64,000 bases of DNA from Dasypus novemcinctus (taxonomy: Eukaryota; Chordata; Mammalia; Cingulata; Dasypodidae). The stretch's first letter is position 1. Each line of letters begins with the position of its first letter. The stretch lies in assembly GCF_030445035.2 (NCBI RefSeq), contig NC_080688.1, positions 64,699,449 to 64,763,448 on the forward strand. Reading direction: 5' to 3'. This document shows positions 23,130 through 34,287 of this stretch, piece after piece. The translations under genes and the position numbers were made by a program. The notes under the pieces were generated by a model. That model did not search any database. It saw nothing but the letters and a program-made list of their open reading frames with translations, and was not told the origin of the DNA.

Positions 23130-23390
23130 CTTAGCTTGGCCAATGGAAAATTAATTGGTTGCAAAGTGCATATCTAATTACAACATCAAGCCCCTGCCAC
23201 AGAGATGCTCAAATGTTAATTATAACATATGCAGCTCAGTAACAGACGTTAGCATTTAATGCCGCATTAATAACGCCACTGGGGCCGCCCAATACATACA
23301 CAAAGCTCCCTTTTATCTGCCATTAGGGCAGACTTTGCACTTTAAGGACGGGAGTCCTCATCTTTAAAGCCTTCCTGCCCCTAAAACCAA
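23130..23390. promoter_or_regulatory. Conserved-looking AT-rich block upstream of the CpG island
   Basis: The block is free of recognised repeats and dense in homeodomain-type cores: TAATTA at 23175-23180 and 23217-23222, GCATTTAATGCC and GCATTAATAACG at about 23251-23275. It also has a CCAAT box in GGCCAATGG at about 23138 and an octamer-like ATATGCAG at about 23227. It directly abuts a CpG island. A proximal promoter or enhancer role is inferred; no factor binding can be proven from sequence. Confidence 0.4.
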
Positions 23391-23590
23391 ACGTTTCCCT
23401 TGCAAGCCTGGGCAGCGCCTGAGCCCCCAGTTCTCCCAACGCAGAGGTCTTCATCCAGGGCCGCGCCAGAGGCCGGGGACATCCGGCGCGGGTGTAGTCG
23501 TCGCCAGACTGGACCGCAGCTCAGGCGGCAGCCCGGGGCGTGCAGGCGGCTCCAGCTCTCCAGGGCCCGCCATCCCGGGAAAGAAAGGCG

Positions 23591-23610
23591 AACTACATTA
23601 CCCAGCAGGC
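23591..23610 (+). promoter_or_regulatory. ZNF143/THAP11-type promoter site
   Basis: AACTACATTACCCAGCAGGC closely matches the ZNF143 (SBS) promoter motif, whose core is ACTACA-N-TTCCCAG-N-RTGC. It sits inside the CpG island, about 50-80 bp upstream of an E-box, a GC box and a CRE-like site, which is a usual position. ZNF143 sites are typical of CpG-island and often bidirectional promoters. Confidence 0.7.
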
Positions 23611-23642
23611 CTCCCGCCGCCCTCTTTCCTTTCAAGGCCTTG

Positions 23643-23678
23643 CACGTGGCCGGGGGGAGGGCGGGGCCTGGACGTCAC
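23643..23678. promoter_or_regulatory. Core promoter motif cluster: E-box, GC box, CRE-like site
   Basis: CACGTG (E-box, 23643-23648), GGGCGGGGCC (Sp1/KLF-type, about 23659-23667) and GGACGTCAC (CRE-like, one base from TGACGTCA, about 23670-23678) lie within 36 bp. No TATA box is visible. This composition fits a dispersed-start CpG-island promoter, with transcription expected to begin within roughly the next 100 bp on the plus strand. Confidence 0.6.
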
Positions 23679-23699
23679 TCTGTTACATTCTCTTCCCCT

Positions 23700-23959
23700 G
23701 TGTCAGAGCAGGGATCATTTTTTTTTTCTTCCTCTACACCCTCCCCCTCACCCACCCCTCCCTCCCTCTTCCCCTTCCCTCCCTCCCTCCCCTCCGGGCT
23801 GGGTCTGAGCGCAGGGGCGCCGGAGCCCCTCCGCAGCCGGGACACGCGGAACTCGAGGCAGGAGTCGGCTCCCGGGAGCCTCTTCCCACCCTTCCCCTTC
23901 CCTGTCCCCTTCCCCCATCCCCCGACTGGGCTTGGAGCGGCGGCCGGAGGAACCCCGAG
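23700..23959 (+). other. Candidate first exon (plus strand), 3' end at a splice donor
   Basis: The sequence CCCCGAG followed by GTGAGC places a strong donor with GT at 23960-23961. Upstream, from the motif cluster, is a pyrimidine-rich leader (T-run at about 23718-23727, then CT-rich to about 23795) typical of a 5' UTR. The start coordinate is a guess. Alternative downstream donors are CCGAG-GTAGGG (GT at 24450) and CCCG-GTGAGC (GT at 24642). The exon is probably non-coding. Confidence 0.4.
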
Positions 23960-25124
23960 GTGAGCATCCCGTCGTTCGTCCCCTTCTTTCAGTCATCTCA
24001 GTTTGCCTATGGATTCGGGAACTCAAGAGGAGGGCGGTGACGTGCGCGTGCCTCTAGATAAAAATGGGAAAAACGCCCCTAACGATTAGCCCCCTTCCCC
24101 CTCCCAGCCAGCACCCACCCCCTCGCCCCCCTGGTCAGGAACGACGCCCCGCATTCTGGCGCCATCCCCGGTTCTGTCCCGATCTCCACCCGGTGCGGAG
24201 CCGTGGCCGTGGAGCTTCAGCGCGGAGGGGGTCTGGGGTCTTGGAGGGCGGGGGGCCTAAGGCTGGAGGGCTACTCGCGTTGGCGCCGCGCGGTGTAGCC
24301 GCTGTCATGTGCCGGGTTCCGACCCGGGGGAAGGAAGGGAGCGGGCGTGATTCCTCTGCCTTTTGTTTTGAAGCCCGCATTTGCTGCATCGAGCAGTGGC
24401 AGTAGCTGCCAGCCAAACTTGCAGCTGTTTCTGACCGCGCTCCGCCGAGGTAGGGAGCGCGGCTCGGGCTGCTGGCAGGCCCCCGAGAGTGTGTCTTCGC
24501 GGCGCCCCTCCTTCCCCTGGTGATTGATTGTATCTGTGGGAGCGCCCCTGAGTGTGTGTGCGCGCCCGTCCCCGCGGGCGCGGGGATGTCTGTGGATGGC
24601 TGTCGTCTAGACAGGCTGCGGCCCCCCCCCCTTCGTCCCCGGTGAGCCCGCGGGCCGCGAGGGGCGCGGGGGATGGGAGCAGAGGGAGAAACCCAATCGG
24701 TGGATCCATTATGGGCACCCCTGGTCATTCCCCACCGTTGTGATAATGTTGGCTTTTTAAAAAATTATTATTTTTTCTGTTGCGGTGTATTCTGGCCTGG
24801 GGAATAGATCCACTCTGCGGAGCGGGGGTTAAATTAATGAGCAATGAGGAAACCCATCTCGGGGTGGCGAGCATGACTTGAGCGACCGCGGGGTGGGCTC
24901 CGGCTCGGGCTCATCAGGACGACAAGCAGGTGCCTGTCCCCCGACGCCTGCCGAGCCGGACGGTAGGGGTCGGTGGACGTGTCTGCGGCGGTGGTCTGGG
25001 GGACCCCGAGGGCCTTGTGCCCGAGCCCGGGCGCGTCTGCTGGAGGAGTCCTGAGGTCCACGCGTCTGGTCTAGGTATTTCTCTTCGTTGACATTAGGAG
25101 ACAATCGGGGGTCCGAGCCCTTAC

Positions 25125-26107
25125 CTTGTCCGCGTTGATTTTGTGGCGTTTCCGAGTGTTTGGGGTTGGGGCTGGGGAGGGCGTGTGTGAGCGGGAAGGG
25201 GGTGCGAAGTGTAGGGAGGAGGGACGGCTGGCGGCGCGGTGTGCGTCCCCACCTCGGGGAGTGAGGTGTTGCCTCCCCCGCCCAGCTGTTTGTGTGTGTA
25301 CACACCGATCTGGCGCGCGTGTGTGCGGGGGGCGGGGACCGCAAGCCGCGGTGTAGTGGGGACACGCGCGGCCGGGGATCCCTGGCCAGGCGCTGCGGAA
25401 GCCCAAACCCCCACCCAGCCACGCCACTTCGTCCGAGTTGAGCTCGCTGCGTGTGTGTGCCCCCGCGCGCTCGCCCGGGCTACTTGGAGAGGTCTTGTGG
25501 CAGCTGGAGGGAGACAGACTCTTGGGTTGCGGGTGCGCAGCGTCACTGCGAGAGTCCCTGAGCCGCAGCGCGTCCCGGGTCCCGCGATCTCTCCTTCCGC
25601 ATCCCAGACGCTCCAGACCCAGCGGGCTGGCAGCCTACCGGGTCGGCCTGGGCCCAGAGGAGCGCATGGCACCGCCCCCGGGACGAGCTCGGGTTGACCC
25701 TTGCCCAGAGGCGGTCTGTGGGTGCGCATGCTGCTCCTGCCCGCCACTGCCTTCGCAGACCCCGGCGAATTCGCGCCCCTTTCCCAATTCTCGGATCCCG
25801 GGGCCCGTGGAGCCGGAGACTGCCCCGGGCCCAGCCCGTGCCCAGCCCCTCGCCGCCGCCTCGGCTGCTGCGGGGGCCCAGCCGGCCGCGCGCCTCTGCC
25901 CGCTCCTCCTGCCCGGCGCTCGGCCTCTGCGGCTGGGGGATTATTTCCTGGGCCGGGGGCCCGCGCCGGAAGGGGGGAAGCGGCTGGAGCCTCAGGTTCC
26001 GCGGCGGCTGGAAGCCCCAGAGGGTGAAAGTGACACAGCACGGGCGCAGCAGCCCGCGGAGCTAGAGGAGAGAGGAAGGAGCCGCCCAGAGGGCGGGGAA
26101 GGGCCAC
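25125..26107 (-). other. Candidate minus-strand first exon or chance GC-rich frame
   Basis: On the minus strand ACAAG-GTAAGG forms a near-perfect donor, with the exon end at 25125. A minus-strand frame stays open from a Met codon at 26107 for 328 codons and meets its stop inside the donor itself. Such a layout would suit a coding first exon. The residue content (Ala, Pro, Arg and Gly rich, no domain) is what GC-rich DNA gives by chance. A plus-strand frame of 253 codons also covers 25438-26199, so at least one of the two must be spurious. Confidence 0.25.
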
Positions 26108-26199
26108 CCTGCCGCCACCACTGGGGTCCTGCAGCCCGGCCTAGGGTCTGGGCCGAAAACCTCAGAAATTCAGGTTCTGAGCGTTCTCGGTCCGCATGA

Positions 26200-27150
26200 G
26201 GAAATTGTGTGGCTTTAAAAAAAAATACACCATTATACAGGAACAGAATGCACCGACAGACCTTAGACGTCGAGCCCTCACAGGATGCGCTCAGGTTGCT
26301 GGAGGAAACTCCTTTGAGTATTTAAAAGCAGATTCGATTTACACGCATATCAACTCCTTGGGTCAGGTGTCTGTCCTGAGTAATGTATGCCCAGGTGTTG
26401 TAACCGTGTAACTCGTTCTGGAGTGCAGTGTCATCAGTGATGAACAGATTGCTAGAATAGTGGGATTTTCATATATCATTGCACTTATGAGGAGGACCTG
26501 GGGAGGAAGGCTGGCACCATGTGAATACATCAAGATGCTGAGGTAAAGGGATTGGCCCAAGGCCTCTCAGTAGGCAAAGGCCTACATTTTAGCTCTCAGT
26601 GATTTCTTCTCTTGACTCATGGCTTTTTATTTTTAAAGGGGCCATTGTTTTGTTTTTTTTTTGAGAGTGGACCTACTAAACATAAGGAAAGCCATAAATA
26701 TAAATTATGCTGGTATTTATTCTTTGTCAAAATGCTTTTGATTTGCTAACAGCCCCTAATGAGAATAGCCATTACAGAACAGAATTCTACATTGGTGCTG
26801 CACTCACTCAAAAATTTGCTGTTGATGAATGGATATCTGCTGTGATACATCCAGTATATGTATACCAGAAACATACTAGTAGGTAATGGGTACAGAATAC
26901 TTACACATGGGCTGTTCACGGGGCTGTGTTCACAGAGGCTTTATTGAGTGCGAGGTTTATTCTTTAGTTACCAGTTTCAGAACCATCTAATTTGACTTGT
27001 GGGCCCCTGACAACCCATTCCAGTTTGTACACCCCTCCCCATCTCCTTGGTTGGGGAAGCCTAGAAGAGAGCAAATTGTTCATACATGCCTGTATTTATT
27101 TCTCAGAGTTCATGTACAGGAAGGTTCTTAGATACAGTCTAGAGAATTGA
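26200..27150. other. Non-coding stretch after the CpG island
   Basis: GC content drops sharply. No exon was recognised. A fragment at about 26540-26575 (GGTAAAGGGATTGGCCCAAG) may be decayed MIR. Confidence 0.35.
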
Positions 27151-27154
27151 GCCA

Positions 27155-27440
27155 AAGTATCACGATTAACTCACAAATACCTAATGAGTGCCTCCATGTT
27201 TGTGTATCTAGAGGGGCATACAAAGAAAATTTCACACTCAGCCCCTGCCTTCCAAAAACATATTCTAGCTGTGGAGATAAGTATAAGAGTTTAAGTTCAA
27301 CAAATGTTTATTGAGCACCTAATATTGGCTAGGTACTCTACTGATTTTGGGGTATACAAAGATAATATCGCAGAAGCAGTTAGGTGACAATGGAATAAAA
27401 TGAATGATTCAGAGCCTGCAAGAGAGGAAGAAACCATAAA
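27155..27440 (-). mobile_element. L2 LINE fragments (minus)
   Basis: Antisense L2 3'-end strings occur twice: AATACCTAATGAGTGCCTCC followed by GGGGCATACAAAG, and CAACAAATGTTTATTGAGCA followed by TTTTGGGGTATACAAAG. Confidence 0.6.
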
Positions 27441-28890
27441 TATTTCAGGGCACTCACCCTGGGATCTAGTCAATTTCTCATTTGCTTTTTGCGAGGGACC
27501 CAGATGCCAGTTCTTATCATAGAGCAGAGGGAAGCAACAGGAAAGAAAACCCTTATGCACCTGTTATTCTGGACTTCAGGCCGTTTGGAAGTTCTTGGGG
27601 TTCCCTGAGATGTGCCCTTCAGTAGAAGCTGGTGGGGAGTTACCCTGAAGCCAGCCAACAGGTTCCTCCTCTGAGCAGGGAGAAGCCAACAAGGTGTTCT
27701 CCATGGTCCTGCCCCAGCTCCGATACTCTCCAATTCCATCTCGCGCAGGCTTTGTCAAGGTCTCACTCAGGCCCTGACAGGATTTCGTAGATTCTGTCTT
27801 CTTGGTCTGTGTAGGTATTTTAAAATGGGTCTGCTTTTTATCTGCTCCCAAACCCAATTCCAGTGGTCCCTGACATTGTCCCCCAGTTTCATCTCAGTTT
27901 GGGGGTCCATTGCCCATACTCTAAGGTCATGTTCTTTGCATGGAGGAGGAAGCAAGAAGTGGGTAGTTGGGATGGAGACAGACTCCAAGCCCAGATAGAG
28001 AACAAGAGAGGCGAACAGATGGGCAAAATGCAGCCTTTGAGAAGCCTCCAGACTAGATGGCATTTCTGCCTAACTTCCCCAGTAATATGGCAACCCTTTG
28101 TGATGTTCTTTTGGGAGGTGGGGATTCTCCACTTCTGGGCCTCCCTGCTGACTGACTGCTCATCAGAGCCTGGCTGCTCCCATTCAGGCTTTGGTTTTCT
28201 CCTGCCTTCCTGCTTCATTCTGCATTTAACCTAACTTAAAGCAGTGCTACCTTTGTTGTCAGAGTGATGGGGCCTTCTCTCTGAATGATCACCATGCTGC
28301 CATCAGCACCTGCCTTTTGTTTCTGAATTAAGCCCAGGCAATGTGAGAGCACAGTCTAGGGTCCTGGGCACCCAGAGCTGAGAAGGGCCTTGGAGGTGAC
28401 CTACTCTCCATGTGACGACCCTGAAGCGCAGGAATGCGAAATGGCCTGGCCAGGGTTCAGGAAGGTCTTGGCAGAGCAGAACAGGAAAGCTGGATTCTGA
28501 TTCCACAGTCAGTCTTCTTTTTCTAGATCATGATATTTTATTTTAAAAACCGTGGGTCCTGACTTCCCAAAAAGCGAGAGTACTTCCTCTCTCCTTTCTT
28601 CTGGCCCTGGGAAAGCCTCTGGAATTTATTGTTTTAGTCTTGGGATTGCAGTCCTGTAGAATAGGCGGAGTTTGCTTCATGGTTCTATCCCTGGAATAGA
28701 TAGGGGCATATATTTGGGAATGGTGGTGGGCCCTGAAGTGCTTGCAAAGTGGTTGTGGATGTGCATTTTCCTAGGGAAAGGATTCATAGCTTTCATTTGA
28801 TTCTCAATGAACTCAAGTAAGGACAAAAACTAATGGGGGGATGGTAGGATTTGGATGGGGGGGTGATTGGCATTGGGAACTAAGACCCAC
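27441..28890. other. Non-coding stretch, unassigned
   Basis: No recognised repeat or exon. Open frames (for example 27863-28234) show no domain. Confidence 0.35.
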
Positions 28891-28894
28891 ACAG

Positions 28895-29050
28895 GGCTTT
28901 ACAGTTGCCAAAGCATTTCACACGGGTTAATTCATCCACTTTTCACAATAGCTCTCTGCGGTTGTTACCATTACCTCTGTTTGCAGATAAGGAAACAGAG
29001 CCTTGGTGGTTGGTGACATGCCCAAGTCACAAGCAAGGGGCGGAACAGGG
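28895..29050 (-). mobile_element. MIR SINE, ancient
   Basis: Antisense MIR order: AAAGCATTTCACACGGGTTA, ATTACCTCTGTTTGCAGATA, AGGAAACAGAGCC, GACATGCCCAAGTCACAAGC. Confidence 0.75.
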
Positions 29051-29500
29051 CCTTCTTACTTCAGCATCACTGACATCATTGTGGTTTTGTGAGTGAAGGG
29101 CCTTAAAGAATGTAAAGGAATTAGCCAGGACCAGAGGCTGGAGGAAGACATTGTGAAGATGGAGCGCTGAAAGCGGAGGTGTGGAGCCTGACGCTGCCAC
29201 GGCGCAGGAAGGGAACCACAGCGCAGGAAGGGAACCACAGCAGTAAGGGCAAGAGCAAGGGCAGGCAGGGGTCAGACCTGAGGGCCTTTGTGAGCCTGGC
29301 TGCAGACCTTGGCCTTTAGCCTGTATGTGAAGCATAGAGGAAGGGGCTGTATGCAAAGGCAAGGCCTGTACCCTGCAATCAGGGGAACATGACTGGGAGC
29401 TAGGCAGCTCTTGGGCTGATGGGGCCATAACAGACTCATCCCAAGGGATGAGGCCTGGAACCAGGACCGTGAATCTAGGGATGGAGGGAGAGTTGCATTT
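29051..29500. other. Unassigned stretch with a 19 bp tandem duplication
   Basis: The unit GCGCAGGAAGGGAACCACA occurs at 29202-29220 and again, perfectly, at 29221-29239. The remaining DNA has no recognised exon; part may be antisense L2. Confidence 0.5.
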
Positions 29501-29960
29501 AAAAACTATTTGGAGGGAAGCGGACTTGGCCCAGTGGTTAGGGCACCCGTCTACCACATGGGAGGCCCACAGTTCAAACCCCCGGCCTCCTTGACCCATG
29601 TGGAGCTGGGCCACGTGCAGTGCTGATGTGCGTAAGGAGTGCCCTGCCACGCAAGGGTGTCCCCCACATAGGGGAGCCCACGCACAAGGAGTGCGCCCTG
29701 TAAGGAGAGCCGTTCAGTGTGAAAGAAAGTGCAGCCTGCCCAGGAATGGTGCCACACACACAGAGAGCTAACACAAGATGACGCAACAAAAAGAAACACA
29801 GATTCCCGAGCTGCTGACAACAACAGAAGCAGACAAAGAAGAACACGCAGCAAATAGACACAGAGAACAGACAACTGGGTCTGGGGGGGGGGGGCGGGGG
29901 AGGGGAGAGAAATAAAGAAAGAAATCTTTAAAAACAAAATAAAATAAAAACTATTTGGAG
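29501..29960 (+). mobile_element. DAS-type SINE with 15 bp target-site duplication
   Basis: The SINE is 29516-29945. AAAAACTATTTGGAG occurs at 29501-29515 and 29946-29960. The head (GGAAGCGGACTTGGCCCAG), B box GTTCAAACCCC, body, a G-run (about 29884-29892) and the tail are complete. Confidence 0.93.
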
Positions 29961-32900
29961 AGTAAAGTCTGCAGTGATTGCTTTGATTTGGGGCCAAATG
30001 GAGGAGCCCCCGTGACTCCTAGGTTTATGGCCTCACTGATTTGGTGGATGGCCACTCTTATCCAGGTTTGAAATTCTGGTCGCTAGAGTCATCTGCTGTG
30101 GTTGGGGTGAGAGGGAGGATTGTAGTGAGTTCAGTTAGTCACATTGAATTTGAATTGCTGGTAGGATAGTCTGATGGCGACGGTACAGTCTACAGATAAT
30201 AAACCAGTCAGGATGGGGGCCTGAGGATGAAGTAGGGGCAGGAGCTGCAGATTTGGGAGAAGGGACCAGTCTGAGAGTGACCCTGGTGGTGGCTGCTATA
30301 GACAATAGGACAAGGCCGCTTCCTCCCATTGTCAGAGAATCCTTTGTCATGCGGGGCTGCTGTTGTCAGGGAAGCCAGGCGGGGATGCTGTGTCATGCTG
30401 GAGGCCCAGCTGGCAGAATCCAGCGACAGCCAAGAGCTTGCTTTAGCTGGAAGCATCAGAGCGAGTTAGGGGAGAGGCATTTTCATTTGCTGACACCCAC
30501 GATGAGCCGAATCCTGAACCAGGTCCTCTGGGCGTGAGCAAAGGGCAGGAGGACATGGGCCCCACTTGGGAGCAGCAGGCAGTCAATTTGGGAGACAAGT
30601 AGTGGACATATGAAGCCACTAAAAGCTCTAACTAAGCGCTAACAACTGGGCAAATAGCAGAGCACAAATAACTTAGGAGAATGTTGCTGATCCCACTGAC
30701 AGCCAAACTACATTTTTACCGAGTTGCTGTGTTTTAGGCAAAGCGCTGGTCTTTTCATTTTTTCATCCTCGGACTTAAAACAGTGCCTGGCACATAGGAG
30801 ATGTTTGGCCTGTATTTGTGGATCTGTCGAGGTGTGGCCAGAGTTAGTGTTAGGGGTGGGAGGTCAGCCAGGGCAGGTTTCCATGACCAAGTCCCAAAGG
30901 GTTATCACAATACCGATCTAGAATATTTTTAATACCACAGTGGAATAAAAATCTTGAAAACCTTCCAACTACAAAGCACCTGGAAATGCTGAATAGACTA
31001 TAACTAGCATCCTTTCGAAGAAGTGCTAAGTTCAGAGAATGTAAGAAAAATCTCCAGGGAATGCAAAAGTGAGTGTGGAGGGTGAGCTTGAGCTGATGCT
31101 AGACCAGTCGTGGTGGGTGGGGTGTTAGTATTTGGAGGTGGTTGCTGGTCTCAAAACCAAATGAGGGTTAAAGTGGACAGTATCTCCTCCAGATCCAGAG
31201 ATGAGTTAGGAGTTGGACTCAAGAGACCTGCCTAAAACGGTACTCGTAAGGTCAGTTTGCTCAGAGAAAGGATACACTAGAAATCAGCCCATTGGTACAG
31301 GAGGAGCTTGTTTGTCATGGCCTGGATTTGGGGTGGGGAAAAATCTCTAGGAATTCAAAACCTCAAGCTTGGTATGGGCTTGGATGTCCACTTCGCATGT
31401 GGTTCCGGCCTTCCCAGAAGGAGAAATGAGCATATCCTGTAAGGCATCTGGGCCAATTCCTCCAGACCATGGCCTCTAAGCCCTCAGGGCTGCTGGCGAG
31501 ATTCCAGGGCTCTTCATTCATCCTTTGCTGATCCCTACCTTGGAGAGATGCTTCAGCACCACACGTGAGCAACTGATTGAGGAGAGAAAAGAGAGAGGGC
31601 CGAAGCCAAAAGAGCACTCTTGGTGGGAACCTTCCAAAGGCACCCATGAGAAAGCTGCACCACTGCAGAGGTACATGCAGGGTGGTGGGAAGTGACTGCT
31701 CCTGCCTGGGACTTTGTGTCTTAGGAAAAGCCTGCAGATGCGCCCAGTCTGGGAAGGCCAGAATGTTCTCCCTTATGGTAGACTCAGGCCAGGGTCTCAC
31801 ATTTGAGGCTTCTCTCTAGGGTCCCGGTAAGAGCCCCCCATGCACACACATTCCAGCTGCTTCTGCTCCAAAGCCAGGTATATGTTGTCCTTCCTACCTC
31901 CTGAGTCTGAAGTTCTTAGAATTTCAAACCTGGGGACCATCTTAGAGGCGACCTAGTCAAACCCCCTCCTAGTGTGGAGATCCTGACGACAGCAGCACTT
32001 TGCCCAAATGTGTCCTGTGGCCGGGAGTTTGCCATCTTTGAGGCAGCTCCTTCCCTTCTTAGAAGGCATGTGTAGCTGGAATGGTCTTCTGTTGAGCCTC
32101 AGCACTCCTAGTCACGTCCACCCTTGCTGCTTGAGCTGTTGTCGTGTGAGGTGGTTCCCAGGCCTCTCTCCATCCTGCTTGCCTTCTGCTGGAAGTGTCT
32201 TCCTTTGTCAAGCTAAGATTCTGTGAGATTCCAGCCAACTTCCCCAACCCACCTAGCATAGACAGAGCTTTTGAAGGTGGACATGAGGTTAGCTGAGCTG
32301 GCTACCTTTGCACGTCTGTGATGTGGAAGTTTCCTATCATCAGGAGAGAAGCTGCAGCACACAGGCAGGTCCTTCTTCAGCTTATAAGCAAATGCCTCAG
32401 GGACCCGCACAGGGAGCTCACATTTACCGAGTGTCTGTATCGTGCCAGGCTTCCTCTCTGTCTCCAAATGGCAGTAACGTCTATGCGAGAGGCAGAGACG
32501 TGGAAATGCCTAACTGCAGTTGTGAAAACTGAGAGCTCAAATTATTCAGAAAGAATGTATGTGGTTCCCACGTGGAGTGGGTGGAGCTGACCCACTCCGC
32601 CTGCTCTTCCCTTATAGGGACTCCCCTTGGGGCAGGCAATGTCGTGATCTCACCACTAGCCGGGAACGCACGGGCCTCTGCCATGTTCTTGGGGGTGTTT
32701 GCTGAGATACATACAAGATTGAATGATGAGCTCTCAAGGAAGTGACCTGCTAAAGAATTCACTTCTGGTGTGTCAGCGAACAGGACACTCAAAAGTGTTT
32801 TTTAGAGCATGCAGTTTATCTGTCTAGAGGAGAAGGTTCTGGACTCTCTCAGGCAGGGAAGAGGCTTCCTCGTCCTCCATCTCTTGCATCTAGAGGGTGA

Positions 32901-33725
32901 TTAGCTTCTGTAGAGTTTGCAGTGAGGTGGCTTCAGACAGCTGGAGGCCTGGATATGCCCTGCCAGCGTCACGCAGCACACAGTGCTGGGAGGACTCTGT
33001 GGGCAGATGTTAGGGATTCAGGAAAGCACCCAATTTCCCCTCTTCTCCCCTCCAAAATTTTTCCTCCTGCCTACATTCTACTGTTTTGCCTTAATCCTTT
33101 CAGCTGGAGGCTCTTATCCCTGTAAACATTTGGTTCAGTTTAGCAGACGTGTATCAGGCATCTGCTGTGTGTCAGGCTCCCCGAGAGAGGCTTAGACAAA
33201 TTTGTGCGAGCTGAGCAGGGCCCCGACCTCACTTCGTCCCATCTTGGTGGGGAAGACAGAATAGCCCCGCTTCAGCATAATGTGGCGAGGGCCTCGTAAG
33301 GAGGGTGAAAAGTGGGCTGAGGCAGCTAGAAGTAGGGACTTGAGCACAAAAGAAGTAGATATTTTTTGTCCACATGGAGACACTTTGGAGAGTGAAAGGG
33401 GGCGCCATTAATCACCATGCTGGAACACTGGTGCGAGCCGTCCTATTCTGGGCAGACAGGGCACCTGGCCACAGCGACAACTGTGTGTGGGTCTCACGTG
33501 ATGCCGTTCTCAGTCCTTTACGCTGCAGCATGTGCAGAGCGATTGATGGAGGGAGAGATTTGTGCACTTAATCTATTTTCCCATTTTGATTAAGGGCTAG
33601 AGAGGAAAGCATTATCTGCCAGAACTATGGACCTGGGATTCTGATGGGACAAAGTTATATCTTCTGGTACCATGATCTCTGTTTTGGGGGTGGGGGTGGA
33701 AATTATAGGGGGATGAAATCACCTG
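29961..33725. other. Long non-coding stretch, unassigned
   Basis: No SINE, microsatellite or exon was recognised over nearly 3.8 kb. A short string at 31925-31975 (GGGGACCATCTTAGAGGCGA) may belong to an ancient repeat. Open frames of up to 145 codons (31363-31800 minus) have no recognisable domain. Confidence 0.35.
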
Positions 33726-34030
33726 ACTTGTAAAATATTATTTGCTATAAGAAACAGAACACTAGATTAATAGTGGCTTAAAAAACAAGGTGCTTACACC
33801 TTACGTAACAGGAAGTCTGAAGATAGAGAGCCCTGGGGTGATTAATTCAGTGGACCACTGATAATTTCAGGAACTCATTCTAATATTTTAGAATATTAAA
33901 ATAAGCTAATATCTTAAGCTTTTTGGCTTTTGTCCTCAGGTTTGTTCCCTCATGATCATAGCATGGCTGCCACTGCTTCTGGCATCACTTAACTGTAACC
34001 AAAGACAAACAAAAAGAAGACTTAATCCTT
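33725..34030. repeat. Ancient interspersed repeat, family uncertain
   Basis: The order GCTATAAGAAACAGAAC, TAATAGTGGCTTAAAAAACA, AGGAAGTCTGAAGATAGAG, CATGGCTGCCACTGCTTCTG, GGCATCACTTAAC resembles an old mammalian repeat. A related copy appears to lie at 52690-53120 (GAAGCCTGGAGGTAGGCTGA, CAGCTGGGAAATGTAG). I do not know its name. Confidence 0.4.
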
Positions 34031-34287
34031 GTGTGTCTTGATTTATCATGGTATGGAGGGGAACCCCTCTGTCAGAATTTCTCTCAAGTCATTGAACAGA
34101 AATAGTCAATACTCATGCCCTACCTCTATGGAGCATTGAGAAAGCAAGTTTGTACTATTTTCTGACTCATCTATAGCCAGAGGAGAGCTCTGCTTGTAAA
34201 GAAGCTGGAAGAGGAGTATTGGTTGGGTAAGCAATCATTTAAGTTTGCCTTACCAAGTTTCATTATAATTTTATTTAGTTATTTTGG

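Larger units (their letters stand above)
23395..26195. promoter_or_regulatory. Long CpG island, promoter region
   Basis: About 2.8 kb of GC-rich DNA with CpG dinucleotides at high density, in contrast to the CpG-poor flanks. GC content dips at about 24740-24840 (an AT-rich insert around TTTTTAAAAAATTATTATTT), so the island has two lobes, 23.4-24.7 and 24.85-26.2 kb. The island carries promoter motifs near 23.6-23.7 kb and candidate splice donors on both strands. Unmethylated islands of this size usually mark the 5' end of a widely expressed or developmental gene. I cannot identify the gene. Confidence 0.85.

Noticed and set aside
25438-26199. 253-codon plus-strand frame in the CpG island
   Set aside because: Ala, Arg, Pro and Gly rich with no domain; it overlaps a longer frame on the opposite strand, as expected from GC-rich DNA with few stop codons.
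29051-29650. 207-codon minus-strand frame at 29027-29650
   Set aside because: Half of it is SINE antisense and half is unassigned DNA; the join makes no biological sense as a protein.
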